A program made the position numbers and the translations under genes. Below the pieces are notes generated by a model that did not search any database, was not told the DNA's origin, and saw only the letters and a list, made by a program, of their open reading frames with translations. From Vigna angularis (Eukaryota; Streptophyta; Magnoliopsida; Fabales; Fabaceae), in the NCBI RefSeq assembly GCF_016808095.1, contig NC_068974.1, forward strand, positions 13,826,001 through 13,890,000: 64,000 nt of DNA, given 5' to 3'. Positions within the stretch are counted from its first letter, which is position 1, and each line of letters opens with the position of its first letter. Shown piece by piece: positions 47,441-58,851 of the stretch.

Positions 47441-49589
47441 TGATACGACTGTCGCGGTCATACAAATTTGATGTGCACGAATTAATGCAATATATTCTAG
47501 CAAGTGACTCCTAGGTCGTCTCTCAAGGACCAATTTTGGTGGTTCAGTTTCAAATTTAACACGAAGTTGGGGGGGTTGTAAATGTTTTTGGATGCAGAAA
47601 ATTAAATCAAACTGGAAATTAAATACAACTGAATTTAAAAACACTGAAATAAATTTCAAAGCAGTAAAACCAAACGGTAAAAGACGATAAAATTGGAACA
47701 GTAAATATTCAGCAACGGTAAAGTTTAACGATGCATAAAACAATAAACGGTAAAATAAAAGAGATAGTAAAAATAAAAACACTTAACTGAAAATGAAATT
47801 CGATCAAAAGATTTAACACTTGAAAATAATGTTCCAAAATAAAATTAACAAACTATTGTTTCAGAATACACGCTGAGAAATGGAATTCATTATTGAAAAT
47901 GAAACTGGAAAAGGAAGAGGCAGAAGCCCCTTCGAAGCCGTGACTTCTCCTAAACTACTTCTAAAACTAACACTAAAATCTCATGAAACTCTCATCCCAT
48001 AATACATTGCTGACTACTGAACTGGAAGAGAGCTTCTCCCAGCCCGTGTCCCGTCCTCCTTACTCTCTGCCTACGCTACCCTCTTTATACACAAATGACA
48101 CCACCTTTTCAATCCAAGATGTTTGTCTCTATGTAGCCTTCCAGCCGTGAGTTGCCGTGAGTGTCTCCCACTAATACACTTTTTAAATTATTCTTCCATT
48201 AATGCCTTCTTTTGCTAAAAATGATTTAGGTAGGCCCCTCCATCATCGTGTAGTGTGTTTCTTCCTGGACGTCAATGCTTCTTTGAGGACCGCTACCCTC
48301 CATTCTCCATTCTCTCCAATCAATCCCGAGAGCTACTGGAACGTGGAAGAATCCGAGATTCTCTCCAGGCCGTGACACCACTTCTTTGCTCCAGCTGCTT
48401 ACTCCTTTCTCCAGCTCCTTCTTAAGTCATCACTGTCAAACCTTCATGGATGTGCAACTGCTGGATACTGCACCACCATCTAGCCATGCCATGGAAGCAC
48501 CTCCAAGCTGCTGTGCGTGACAAACTGCTACTGGACTGCGTGAAGACTCCAAGTTGAACGTTGCTGCTCTCTCTTTTGTTGCCACGTGAATCAACCCTTT
48601 GTTCTTCTCCAAACACCTCCATATGCTTTCGCTGGGATGTCTTCTTCTTGTGGACCAGCTCGCTTCTTTCTTCATTTCCAGCAATGAGTGAGCTCTACTG
48701 GACATGCATCTCTTCTGTCAACGTGAGTTTCCTTCCAGCCAGCCGTGGTTCTTCACTTAGCTGGAACGTAACTCTGGTCCGTGTCTTCCTTTAATGTGTG
48801 CCACCTCTGCTTGTGCTCCTCCCCAACGTGTGTCCGAGAGTTGCGTGGCCTCCCACTTCCATTTCAACAAAAATGGGCAGTGACAATACTAAATCAATAA
48901 AACTTTCTCGAGACTTTGAACCAAGTGGTGGCCCCTACTTCTATTATTTCATTTCAAGTCTAGATTTGGTGTTTGCCAAAACTGTGACCTTCCAAATGTG
49001 GTAGATCCCACTTTAATTCTAAAACATGCTTTTCCAAATTCTCTTTTCCCTGTGTCTAAGCCATATCCGTGAACTCTATTCCTTGAATGGATGGGTCTAA
49101 ATGTCCCTTCAAATAACGAATCCCACCAATTTCTGATTTGTCCATGGGTCCCGCTCTTATTTCACGTGGCAGCTTCTTTCAAGGACATAAAATGTGTGTT
49201 ATTTCTTCATAATTGAATGTACTCCTCTTAACAGGCCGAAAATTAATCCAGCCATGACTAACACCGTGTGGGTGTTGCCTCTGAAGAAAAATCTGAGTAT
49301 ATTTTCCAAAATAAATTCTTGTGTTTGCACCTCAATAAATCTCCACCCTTAGATCCAATTACCATTTTTTATTAACCCTTCAAATGTCCCAAAATATTAT
49401 CCAACAATTTTCCTGCAATTAATAATATAAATAATTAGTCTCAAATAATTCAAATTAATCAAAATTAGAATTACTGGTCAATTTAAGCACAATTAATGAA
49501 AATGGGAAAATATCGGACAATTAAGCACAATTTCCTGATTAATTCTAGCACAATAAACTAAGTGAAGTGAATAAAATATCGACTCATCA
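47441..49589 (-). mobile_element. Solo LTR in the TNP2 relic, TSD GTTGT
   Basis: A 2149 bp LTR bounded by TGATACGACT and GACTCATCA, flanked by GTTGT at 47436-47440 and 49590-49594. The minus strand opens TGATGAGTCGATATTTTATT and ends with a GACAGTCGTATCA, a familiar legume gypsy LTR layout. Excising it joins the TNP2 text as LSPRL-CMKRK, which confirms a clean insertion. Internal frames at 48422-48794 show no domain. Confidence 0.92.
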
Positions 49590-49594
49590 GTTGT

Positions 49595-50942
49595 GCATGA
49601 AAAGAAAGTACATGATGGTGTGAATGTTGACATAGATGTTTATCTTAGGCTCCTAGTTGAAGACTTGAAGTTGTTGTGGGTTGGTGGGAGTGAAATATTT
49701 GATGCCTTTGCTTCTGAAACTTTTATGATGAATGTCATGTTATTTTGCACCATTAATGACTTCCCAGCTTACGGTAATTTGTCGGGGTACAGTGTGAAGG
49801 GTCATAAAGCATGTCCTATATGTGTAGAAAACACTACAGCTCAGCAATTAAAACAGTGAAGGAAGACAATGTATATGTGTCATCGAAGATTTTTACAACC
49901 TAATCATCCATATCGAAGATGATGCACCAATTCCACTTACTAGCCTTGAAGTCCGTTAAAAGTTAATAAAGTGCATCATGTATTTGGGAAAACATCCAAG
50001 AAGTCATCTGTAACGACCCCTTGGAAGAAGAAATCAATATTGTTTGATCTTCCATATTGGTGAAAGTTATATGTTAGACATTGCATAAATGTAATGCATG
50101 TAGAGAAGAATGTGTGTGATAGATTGATTGGTACACTACTCAACATTCAAGCAAAAACAAAAGATGGAGTGAATGCTCGTTTGAATTTGGTTGACATGAA
50201 GATCCGAGAAGAGTTGGTAGCAAAAGAGATTGATAAACATATTGATTTGTCCCCTGTATGTTACGCAATGTCCAGACAATAGAAGATAAGTTTTTGCCTT
50301 TGTTTAAAGAGTATCAAGGCACCACAAGGATACTCTTCAAATACCAAGATCTTAGTGTCAATGCAAGACTTAACGCTTGTTGGACTAAAGTCTCACGATT
50401 GTCACGTCTTAATGGAACAATTGTTACCAGTGGCAATTCGTGGAATTTTGCCCAAAAAATTTAGGCGGCCCATAACTCGATTGTGCTCATTTTTCTCGTT
50501 AATTTGTAGTAAAGTCATTGATCCTACAAAGTTAGATGAACTTCAAGGCGACATTATTATCATCTTGTGTCAGCTAGAAAATTTTTTCCCTCCATCCTTT
50601 TTTGACATCATGGTGTATTTAATTGTTCATTTGGTCAGAGAAATCAAGTTGTATGGACCACTATACTTAAGATGGGTGTATCATATTGAGCGTTATATGA
50701 AGATTTTGAAAGGGTACGTCAAAAATCAATATCGTCTAGAAGGTTCAATGCCTGAAAGGTATATTGCTGAAGAAAGTATCGAGTTTTGCTGTGATTATAT
50801 GACTAAACCAAATCCGATAGGAATTCCTCGGACATCATGGTTGAATCGATGTTCTAGAAGTAAAAGCATATGAGGTGTGAATGTGATGACGAAAAGTTGT
50901 GAAGAGTTGATGCAAGCACATCTGTACATATTAAACAACACA
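49595..50942 (+). pseudogene. CACTA transposase TNP2 relic, central and C-terminal part
   Basis: Frames read VDIDVYLRLLVEDLKLLWVG followed by FCTINDFPAYGNLSGYSVKG and HKACPICVENT, the conserved TNP2 core. At 50094 MHVEKNVCDRLIGTLLNIQ begins, and from 50355 a 172-codon piece carries HDCHVLMEQLLPVAIRGILP, FFPPSFFDIMVYLIVHLVRE and YMKILKGYVKNQYRLEGSMP, the DUF4218 region. Frameshifts occur between 49857 and 50094 and near 50280-50355. The relic is interrupted at 50943 by a nested CACTA element. Confidence 0.9.
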
Positions 50943-52309
50943 CACTAGTAAAAATTTGGGTTTTTACAGCGCACATTATGCCACGGTTCACTAGAAACCG
51001 CAGCATAATGGTGCGCGGTGGCAGTTTTGTAAATAAATCGAAGGAATATACCGCGGTTCAGAGGGGAACCGCGGCATATACGCCAGTCAACCATCCCCTT
51101 TGACGCCACGTCTGAAAAAAAAAATTAAATAACAGCCTATATGCCGCGGTTCTCAGAGTAACCGCAACCTATTCTCCTACATGAAATAAATTTAAAATGA
51201 ATTTGAAATATTTAGAGGCATATACCGCGGTTGCCCTCCGAACCGCGGTATATAGTTTAAAAATAATTTTAAAAATGCCATCTTCTACCGCGGTTGCCGC
51301 CGAACCGCGGCATATAGTTTAAAAATAATTTTAAAAATGCCATCTTCTACCGCGGTTGCCGCCGAACCGCGGCATATAGTTTAAAAATAATTTCAAAAAT
51401 GTCATCTTCTACCGCGGTTGCCTCCGAACCGCGGCATATAGTTTAAAAATAATTTTAAAAATGCCATCTTCTACCGCGGTTGCCGGCGAACCGCGGCATA
51501 TAGTTTAAAAATAATTTAAAAAATGCCATCTTATACCGCGGTTAAGTAGTGAACCACGGTAGATTCCCCGGTCAGAGTTAAAAATAAAAACTTTGGAACA
51601 TAATCGTCTTGTTCGCGCAGACGCTCAACAACTTCGAAAATCAGTTTTTATGCACTTCGATTGAAGTCTTTCATTTCTTGACTGGAACGCTGTTTTTGGA
51701 TGATGAATTAAGAGCTGATTTTTACTTCTATTTGCTGATTTACTCATGGCCACTTTATTTTGAGAATGAAGCAAGCTGGTAGGTGAAGTGTGTGGATGCA
51801 CACGACCCTTTTCATTTTTGCTGGAGAAGCTTTATGCTTGGAAGCAGGGAGAAAGTGATGATTCAGAGTGTGAAGAGATGATGGAGAAGAGAAGCACGGT
51901 CACGGTCACGTGTGAGCTGGAAGCACTGTCCTGGAGTGCTCCTTTCGTGAATGAGCGTTCTTTCTCTTCAATTTGAGATGCGGTGATTGATTGGGAGAAA
52001 GAGAAACACTTGTGCACAGAGATGGAATGAGAAGTAGATTATGTGGTAGTAGGTGCTGTCACATGCAGGGGAATATGCCGCGGTTGTAACCCCAACCGCG
52101 GCATATAGTGGACAAATTTTTTTTTTTTAAAAAAAGGATTTAGGCAGCGGTTCTTTGGACAACCGCGGCATATTCCACAACCTATATACCGCGGTCATAA
52201 CCGCGGCCTAAAGTCTCTGACTTACTACCGCGGCTGAATATGCCGCGGTTCGTAAACCGCGACGTATAGTGAAAAATAACCGCGGTAAAAGCCCCTCGCT
52301 GCACTAGTG
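50943..52309 (+). mobile_element. Non-autonomous CACTA element nested in TNP2, 1367 bp, TSD ACA
   Basis: CACTAGTAAAAA at the left and CACTAGTG at the right give a 7 bp perfect terminal inverted repeat (CACTAGT). ACA flanks both ends (50940-50942 and 52310-52312). Subterminal CCGCGGTT / AACCGCGG words are dense on both sides, including five to six tandem units of about 63 bp at 51224-51560. The middle (51590-52060) is leader-like with small frames and no recognised protein. Removal rejoins the relic protein as YILNNT-EVIPFFQAYK. Confidence 0.9.
51224..51560. repeat. 63 bp subterminal tandem repeat with CCGCGG palindromes
   Basis: Five to six units, each with ACCGCGGTTGCCGCCGAACC and GCGGCATATAGTTTAAAAAT. 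Each unit is an imperfect palindrome of two CCGCGG cores about 14 bp apart and is likely the transposase-binding array of this CACTA element. Confidence 0.9.
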
Positions 52310-52312
52310 ACA

Positions 52313-53060
52313 TATGAGGTGATCCCATTTTTCCAAGCATACAAAGTCGTTGTAAAGGACAAGTATCCAAGACAATAAGAGAAATGACAGTTGATGGAGC
52401 GTAACAGAACATTCTTGTCCTGGTTCAAATCTGAAGTTTTGAAAGAATCAGGGTCTTTTGAGACTTTGTTGTGGCTAGAAAATGGTTTAAATTTTGATGT
52501 TGTAAGTTGTAAAGGCTATGAAATTAATAATTTCACATTCTATACAAAGACTTTGGATGATAAAAGCACGATACAAAATAGTGGCGTCAGTCTAGAAGCT
52601 GAGTCCCTACAATTTTCCACATCCAAAGATCAAAATCCTGTAGTTGGATCAATGAGATATTATGGTAAAATAGAAGAGATATGGGAGGTTGATTACAGTA
52701 AGTTTTTTGTTGCACTCTTCAAATGTAAGTGGATTGACAATAAGAGAGGTGTCAAAGTAGATGAACTTGGTATAACACTAGTTGATTTTCGAAAGGTTGG
52801 TTATGGAGGCGAACCCTTTATCATGGCATATCAAGCAAGTCAGGTTTTTTATGTCAAAGATCCTATGTCTGACCATTGGTATGTCACTCTTAACGGAAAA
52901 AGACAAATTGAAGATAAAGAAGACAAATATAAGTAATCTTCATATTGTTGACAACCATCCATTTAAAACAACAATAAATTTGGATGATGACCCTCTAGTT
53001 GATGTTGTACATGCAATTCGGGAAGATCACAATGAGGGAATATACATATGACCAATCCAT
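52313..53060 (+). pseudogene. CACTA TNP2 relic, DUF4216 region
   Basis: After the nested element a long open piece (52391-52936, 181 codons) reads RNRTFLSWFKSEVLKESGS, FTFYTKTLDDKSTIQNSGVS, MRYYGKIEEIWEVDYSKFFV and GGEPFIMAYQASQVFYVKDP, the DUF4216 module of the TNP2 C-terminus. The next 40 codons (NLHIVDNHPFKTTINLDDDP) follow in another frame. This is the least damaged part of the relic. Confidence 0.9.
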
Positions 53061-53174
53061 ATGATTATGTATGAATTTCATATTTGTGTAAAAATGTATG
53101 GCTTTTGTTAGACAATATATGTTATTTTATAAGTCTTTTATTAATCTTTCATCTTATTTATTGTGACAAATATA

Positions 53175-53470
53175 TGGCTGAGGAACCACATTCATTAGGG
53201 TATGAAGTCGTTCCATCTAGACCCACCAAAGGAGCGACGAGATTAAGACAACTTATACTTAGAAGAAATGCAGGTGAGAGGACACCTGTCATTTGACGTG
53301 GTCACCAGAGTAGCATTTGGACCAAATGTAGATGTTTTTAGGTCTTACCTTGGAGTACTAACACATGATCGTATCTCTATCCTTACTCCATCATTTGACC
53401 ATGTATCTAAGGCTGATCTGATATGCAATTTTTATACTAAATCAATCCTTGTTGACTTAGAAACTTGCTA
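53175..53470 (+). pseudogene. TNP1-like / transposase_24-type relic of the CACTA element
   Basis: One piece reads PSRPTKGATRLRQLILRRNA. After a frame change comes FDVVTRVAFGPNVDVFRSYL and then GVLTHDRISILTPSFDHV, the layout of the second protein of plant CACTA elements that precedes the transposase_24 domain. It lies 115 bp downstream of the TNP2 relic in the same orientation, as in autonomous En/Spm elements, and is cut off by LTR-like DNA at about 53455. Confidence 0.65.
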
Positions 53471-53830
53471 GTTCTATTCCTTTCCAATTATTTTGATGAA
53501 TAAAAGAGTTAAGCTTATACTTGAGGATTTTATCACTAAATTCCCTTGGTTTTGTAGAAAATTGGGATGAATTGGAAAAGGAATTAAAATCTCAAGAAGT
53601 TGGAACACAAAAAGGATAGAAAGAGCACCAAAAGAGAAGGTTGTTGAAGGTCGTAGGACGCTTAGGCACCCTTTTCTGGGCCCTCAGCGTTGGATGTTTC
53701 ACAACCACGCTTGGGCTCCCTTTTCTAGGGCCCTCAGCGCTGGAATTCTCGCACCCATGCCTGGGTGCGCTTTCAGGGACGCTGAATGCCAACCTTTGAG
53801 CACCGATTCACGCCTAGGCGCCCTCAACGC
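53455..53830 (+). mobile_element. Partial LTR-like fragment related to 43455-43800
   Basis: GACTTAGAAACTT, TTCCCTTGGTTTTGTAG, AAAGAGCACCAAAAGAGAAG and GCGCC-rich text parallel the sequence at 43463-43800 at clearly lower than LTR-pair identity, so it is a second family member rather than a twin LTR. It ends near 53830 against Athila-like internal sequence. Confidence 0.5.
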
Positions 53831-55610
53831 ACAGAAAACAAAAACTAACAAGGAAACAATCAAAATTACACAGTCCTCAAGGAATCTGGACAGAGAAAAG
53901 TAGTAGATAATATCCAACACAGAATCAAGGAAAGCGGATACTCATGAAATCATCCAAGCATTTCAAACACGGTAAAATAATCAATCAGCTCAAGAGGTGA
54001 ATCAAAAGTAACAAAACCTCACAGATGCACTATCAGTGTTTCTCTCAAGTGTATAAGGTAAAGAATTTCAACACAATGCCCTCAAGAAAGCAAACAACAA
54101 CAAACTTGGCAAGCCTCTAATATAAACACTCAAAACATATGCATGTTCAAATCAAAAGGTCTTTTCATGGTTGTAATGGGGCCAAGGATAAGGGAGGATA
54201 AAATATGGATGACAAGTTACAAACCAAAAGAAATAGAGGAGCAATGGGGAACAAGTGTAAACACAGTAAAATCACACCCAGACCTTTAATTCAATCCTCT
54301 TCTTGACTCCATTATTCACATTTTTTTCATTCATTTTTTTTTCTATTTTTATTTTTTATTTTTTTCTCTTTTCTTTTCTCTCTTTCCAAAACAAAACTGT
54401 AAAAGACAAGATACACATATATTTACAAAAACAAAACAAGAAGAGGAACCAACTAGCCAACTCATAAGAATTCCTAAGGAGGCCACACTTGTTCCCAAAA
54501 CACTTCCAAAGCTCCAAAATTCCCTAAGGTTAAGGTAATCATGGTTTTTCACTTAATTATGAGCTTCAAAACAAATAAATGAGGAAAGTATAGGCTCAAA
54601 AAGGGTTTTCAAAGAATCAGAACAAGGTAAGCTTATTTGGCTAGAGAGGCTCAAGAATAAAAATGCCTTTATCATGTCTAAACATGCATATCAATCAAGA
54701 GTTAACAACAAGAGTCAAGCCAAGGCATATGCGCAAGCAATAAAGAGACATATCGTACACAAAAAAGAAATAAAGTGGCTCAAATCTCGCATAGGGTATT
54801 TTCTGTCACAATCAATCAACCTCTCAAATATCATAATCATCTTTCCACGCAAAGAAAACCAAAGATTTCAAGCCATAAGTATCAGTCAAATGAAGTGAAA
54901 GATGAGTCTACAACTTTAACCAAAATCCAGAAATCAAGAGAACATGTAAAACTGTACATAAGTTACGATAAAAACAACTTAAAACAGAAAAAATTTAATA
55001 CAGAAAACAAAAACTAACAAAGAAAAAAATCAGAATCTCCCCCAATAGACCACACTTAAACTACGCAGTGTCCTCAATGTGTTCTAAGCATAAGATCAGC
55101 AATCAAAACAGTAAACAGATCATGGACAAGTGCAATAAAAGTAGGAAAACGGGGAAGAAGGAAAAAGAAAACTCCCCTGGGTTATGGTGGAAGCTGCCAA
55201 TTTTGGACTATATCAGGGACATGTCTTCCACTACATGATCCAACACGGACGTTTTGAGGACGAACTGCTTCATCCTCTAAATTTGATCTAGCAGGGAAAT
55301 GTCTTCCATAGCTGGATCAAAAAAGTGATTGTTGATGAGCAGGTTCAGCTAGTACATATTGATCTTCGAACTGTTATGTATACTGGCACCTTTGTCTTCT
55401 AGCGTGGGTGCATGTTGGTCAAATTCATGTGTACCTCCTACAACAATAACATAGAATATACAGGTCTATAACACAACAAGATAGCAGATAAATCAAAATA
55501 AAATAGATCTAGCCACTATACTCATCACTTGAACTGGTGATACATTGCAAACAAGCCAATATGGAAGACCGAATTCGTTTTCTTAACATCAATTTGGCAG
55601 CTGAGAAGCG
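53831..55610 (-). mobile_element. Athila/Tat-like gypsy relic, non-coding part
   Basis: A block at about 55035-55080, read on the minus strand, contains CATTGAGGACACTGCGTAG and GTGTGGTCTATTGGGGGAGA, a landmark of the spacer of Athila-type elements. No long frame survives. An ACAGAAAACAAAAACTAACA word occurs at both 53832 and 54999, suggesting a local duplication. The relic resumes at 58852 beyond a solo LTR. Confidence 0.55.
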
Positions 55611-56979
55611 AATAGTGTAAGAATCCGTAATTTTAGGAGTGGTGGGGACACGGTGGTCACCCACCTTTTTCATTATTGGGGTGCAATTATTGTGGGGCTG
55701 ATTTCAGGAAGTTTAGCACCATCACCATTTTCTCAATCACCTCGTGTGCCACCACCACCCAAAATCTCCATCTCCTACTTTCCAACCTCCTTACTTTTCC
55801 ACACTATCATCCACTGCCCCTACTTCCATTTCCGAGCCTCCTTACATTTCAAACATCCAAACACTTCTTCCCCAACATCTCAACCACCCTACCCTAATGC
55901 CCCAACTCCATATCCCAATTTCCCCAACACTCAACCCCATCATCCGCATCATCTCTAACTTTCTCATCACCCTATATTCATCCTTTTTCTTCTTCATCTC
56001 TAACATCTCCACTTTCAACCGTAACCCAGTCTCGACTTCCCTCACCCTCAACCGTCATCATTCACACACGACCAAACCAGTATCTTGTAGATACTTCAAG
56101 GTAGGCGGTGGCCGTGTGCAGGTGCGGCAGAGGTGCAACCCCTCTCTGGGTTGCCGTGGCAGGATCGAAGAAGCAGTGACGCGGAGGTCGGATCGCGGTG
56201 GCTGGTTCAGTGGCACGGTGGTCGGTTTGGCGGAGATGGAGAAAAAGGGGGTGGATATCGTGGTGGTGGAGAAACGGTGCGGAGTGCAACTTTGCTTCCA
56301 GCATAGGTGAAGACGTCAACGACTTTCTCGGCCGGCAAGAGGACGCACGACGGGCTGGTCTCGTCGAGGGCTGATGGCTGTCACGGATGATGAAGAAGCA
56401 ACTCCCAGTTTTCCTGTTTCTGACTAGATGAAGAAGAAACCCCACTTGGATCTGAAAGAGTTTGTACCTAGACCAAAACTTGCGTGATACACGGGAGGGT
56501 AGCCTAGAGGTAAGGGGAGCTGGATTACCTTCTTGAGATGTTTTATGTGTTAGGTGTATAGATTGAATTATGCATGGTTGGTTGTTTTGAAATGTTTGGA
56601 ATTGACTTGGGTGAGTTTAAATTGTTATAATTGATCAATGGGAAGTGATTTATGTATGAAACCTTGTATGTTTTGGATTGGAAGGAAATCTGGAAATTTT
56701 GGGGTTGAAAATGGAGTTTTCTGGGTTACTGGACTCTGGTGCGTTTCTGCAGAATTTCTGCAGAACGCGCGTACGTCCAATTTTGTGAATCAAAATTGGA
56801 CGTTCGTCCCAACAGTGCTCGTCCAAATAGTGGTCGGCCTAACGTTCGTCCCAACAGTGCTCGTCCAAATAGTGGTCGGCCTAACGTTCGTCTCAACTGT
56901 CGAGCGTTCGTTTCTGAACGAACGTCCGCGTTCGTTCGTCTTAGATGGGACGCTCGTCCAAACAGTGTTTGTTGAGCGT

Positions 56980-57860
56980 TCGTCCTCCCTTTGAGTGAGC
57001 GTTCGTCCTTCCCAGCGAGCGTTCGTCCCAATGAGCGTTCGTCCCAGTGAGCGTTCGTTCAGTTAGCGTTCGTCCAGTGAGCGTTCGGTCAGTGAGTGTT
57101 CGTCCCAGTGAGCGTTCGTCCAGCGAGTGTTCGTCCCAGTGAGCGTTCGTTCAGTGAGCGTTCGTCCCAGTAGGCGTTTGTCCAGTGAGCGTTCGTCCAG
57201 TGAGCGTTCGTCCCAATGAGCGTTCGGTCAGTGAGTGTTCGTCCCAGTGAGCGTTCGTCCCAGTGAGCGTTCGTTCAGTGAGCGTTCGTCCAGTGAGCGT
57301 TCGTCCAGTGAGCGTTCGTCCAGTGAGCGTCCGTCCCAGTGAGCGTTCATCCCAGTGAGCGTTCGTCCTTAAGTTACATTCAGCGTTCGTCCAAACACTG
57401 TTACATTCAGCATTCGTTCTTCCCCGCGAGCGTTCGTCCCAGTGAGCGTTCGTCCAGTGGAACGTTCGTCCAAATAGTGGAGGGTTCGTCCCAGTGAGCG
57501 TTCGTCCAAATAGTTGAGCGTCCAAATTGTTGAGCGTTCGGTTAAATGTTGAACGTTCGTCCAAATAGTGAGCGTTCGTTCCTCCATTGACTGAGCGTTC
57601 GTCCTTGACAGCGTTCGTTCTTCCCCGCGAGCGTTCGTCCCAGTGAGCGTTCGTCCAAATAGTCGGCGTTCGTTCGAATAGTGAACGTTCGTCCAAATTG
57701 TTGAACGTTCGTCCAAATTGTTGAACGTTCGTTCTGGTGAGTGTAACGTTCGGTTTTAATCTTTGAGCGCTCGTCCGGGATATAGAAGTGCAGCGTTCGT
57801 CCTTCAGTCTGAGTGAGCGTTCGTCCAATAGTGTCTAGTGAATAGTGATCGTCCAAATAG
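56980..57860. repeat. Dense (GAGCGTTCGTCCNN)n array
   Basis: GAGCGTTCGTCC and near variants occur dozens of times in head-to-tail order, most often spaced by AGT, CAGT or AAATAGT so that units are about 15-20 bp long. All copies point the same way. Earlier scattered copies begin near 56770. The word is the reverse complement of GGACGAACGCTC in the LTR at 17203-19975. Confidence 0.93.
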
Positions 57861-58607
57861 GGTTCGGTAAACAGGGTTCGGTTTCATGGTTATTTGGCTC
57901 TTATTTTAAGTGTGCAATGTGTTTTCTATATATATATATATATTTTTGGGTAAATTCGGGTAAAACAAAAATATGTGAATGCATGAGATGTGATGAATGT
58001 ATTTTATATTAATATGAAATTGTGCATTTGATCATGAAATGATTATTACGGGGAGAGTTACATAGAAGTGTAATGTGAGTTGAGGAATATGAGCATGGCA
58101 TGAATCTCATGGAGAGGTTCTATAAAATTATGTTATTAGTGTATATGTTGATGTTGAGGGTCCTGTAGTTGGAGGTTATCCTGATACTCTAATAATCATC
58201 CAGTCTCATGTAGAGAAGGATGAATTATGTAGTGAGAGGAGCAGGAGGTCCTGGTCTATGTTTCGGTTTGGACATAGTGAGGGGACTAACCTTGTGAATG
58301 GTATGAAGTATTTTGGAAGTGTAATTATAAGAAAAGTAGAAGTCATCACAAGTGCATAACCTCCCGTGACCGCTCATCAACGTATCATCCGGATGAGTGT
58401 CTATTGGGTATTGTGACGTTTATTGGGGATGATAGGATGAGTGTCTAGTAAGAATTGTGGTATGATGGTATATGAGGATGTCTGTCGTAAATTTTATATG
58501 TTGCCTATATTAAAGCAATTTTGTATGTTTTATAAATGTTGTGTTGCATGTCAGCTCACCCTTACTTATTTGTGCATGTATCGGAAAAATCATATCTTTG
58601 CGATGAT

Positions 58608-58629
58608 CGTATAACGTATTTGTTATACG
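58608..58629 (+). promoter_or_regulatory. Conserved LTR stem-loop
   Basis: CGTATAAC and GTTATACG form the same 8 bp stem as at 7227-7248, with the following GGAGCAGATG also kept while loop and flanks differ. Confidence 0.5.
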
Positions 58630-58851
58630 GGAGCAGATGAAGGATTGTCACGTGATCCGGTGCAAATGAAGAAAGAGTTGGAAGACCAAATTAGAAAGAT
58701 TAAATGTATATATATTTGTAGTTAAATCTGAGCTTAAAATATATGTATAGGGTTAAGTATGAGGTTACGGGGTGTTACTGTAAATGTATTATTATAATAT
58801 TTTTTTTGAGTTTGAATTTTTAGGGTGAATTTTTTGGGATGTTACAAATAG

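Larger units (their letters stand above)
55616..58846 (+). mobile_element. Solo LTR, 3231 bp, TSD AATAG
   Basis: Bounded by TGTAAGAATCCG and GGGATGTTACA, with AATAG at 55611-55615 and 58847-58851. It holds the CpG-rich motif array at 56980-57860 and, in its last 850 bp, strong similarity to 6700-7499 including the stem-loop. Donor-like GAGGTAAGGGGAG at 56508 matches 5717. The frames of up to 225 codons at 57151-57856 (minus) arise from the array and are not genes. Confidence 0.92.

Noticed and set aside
48422..49004. Small frames on both strands that might be an exon
   Set aside because: They lie wholly inside a solo LTR with target duplications and show no domain or consistent splice sites.
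42633..53470. A single intact CACTA element spanning the TNP2 relic with ends at 42633 and near 53470
   Set aside because: No right terminus or matching 3 bp duplication could be found, so only the parts were annotated.
43433..53830. 43433-44735 and 53455-53830 as the two LTRs of one element
   Set aside because: The copies are too different, one is truncated, and the DNA between them is a CACTA relic rather than retroelement coding.
57151..57856. Open frames of 104-225 codons on the minus strand with repeated RTLTGTNAHWDER-like text
   Set aside because: They come from the short CpG-rich array, which is open in several frames at once. There is no domain, start context or homology pattern.
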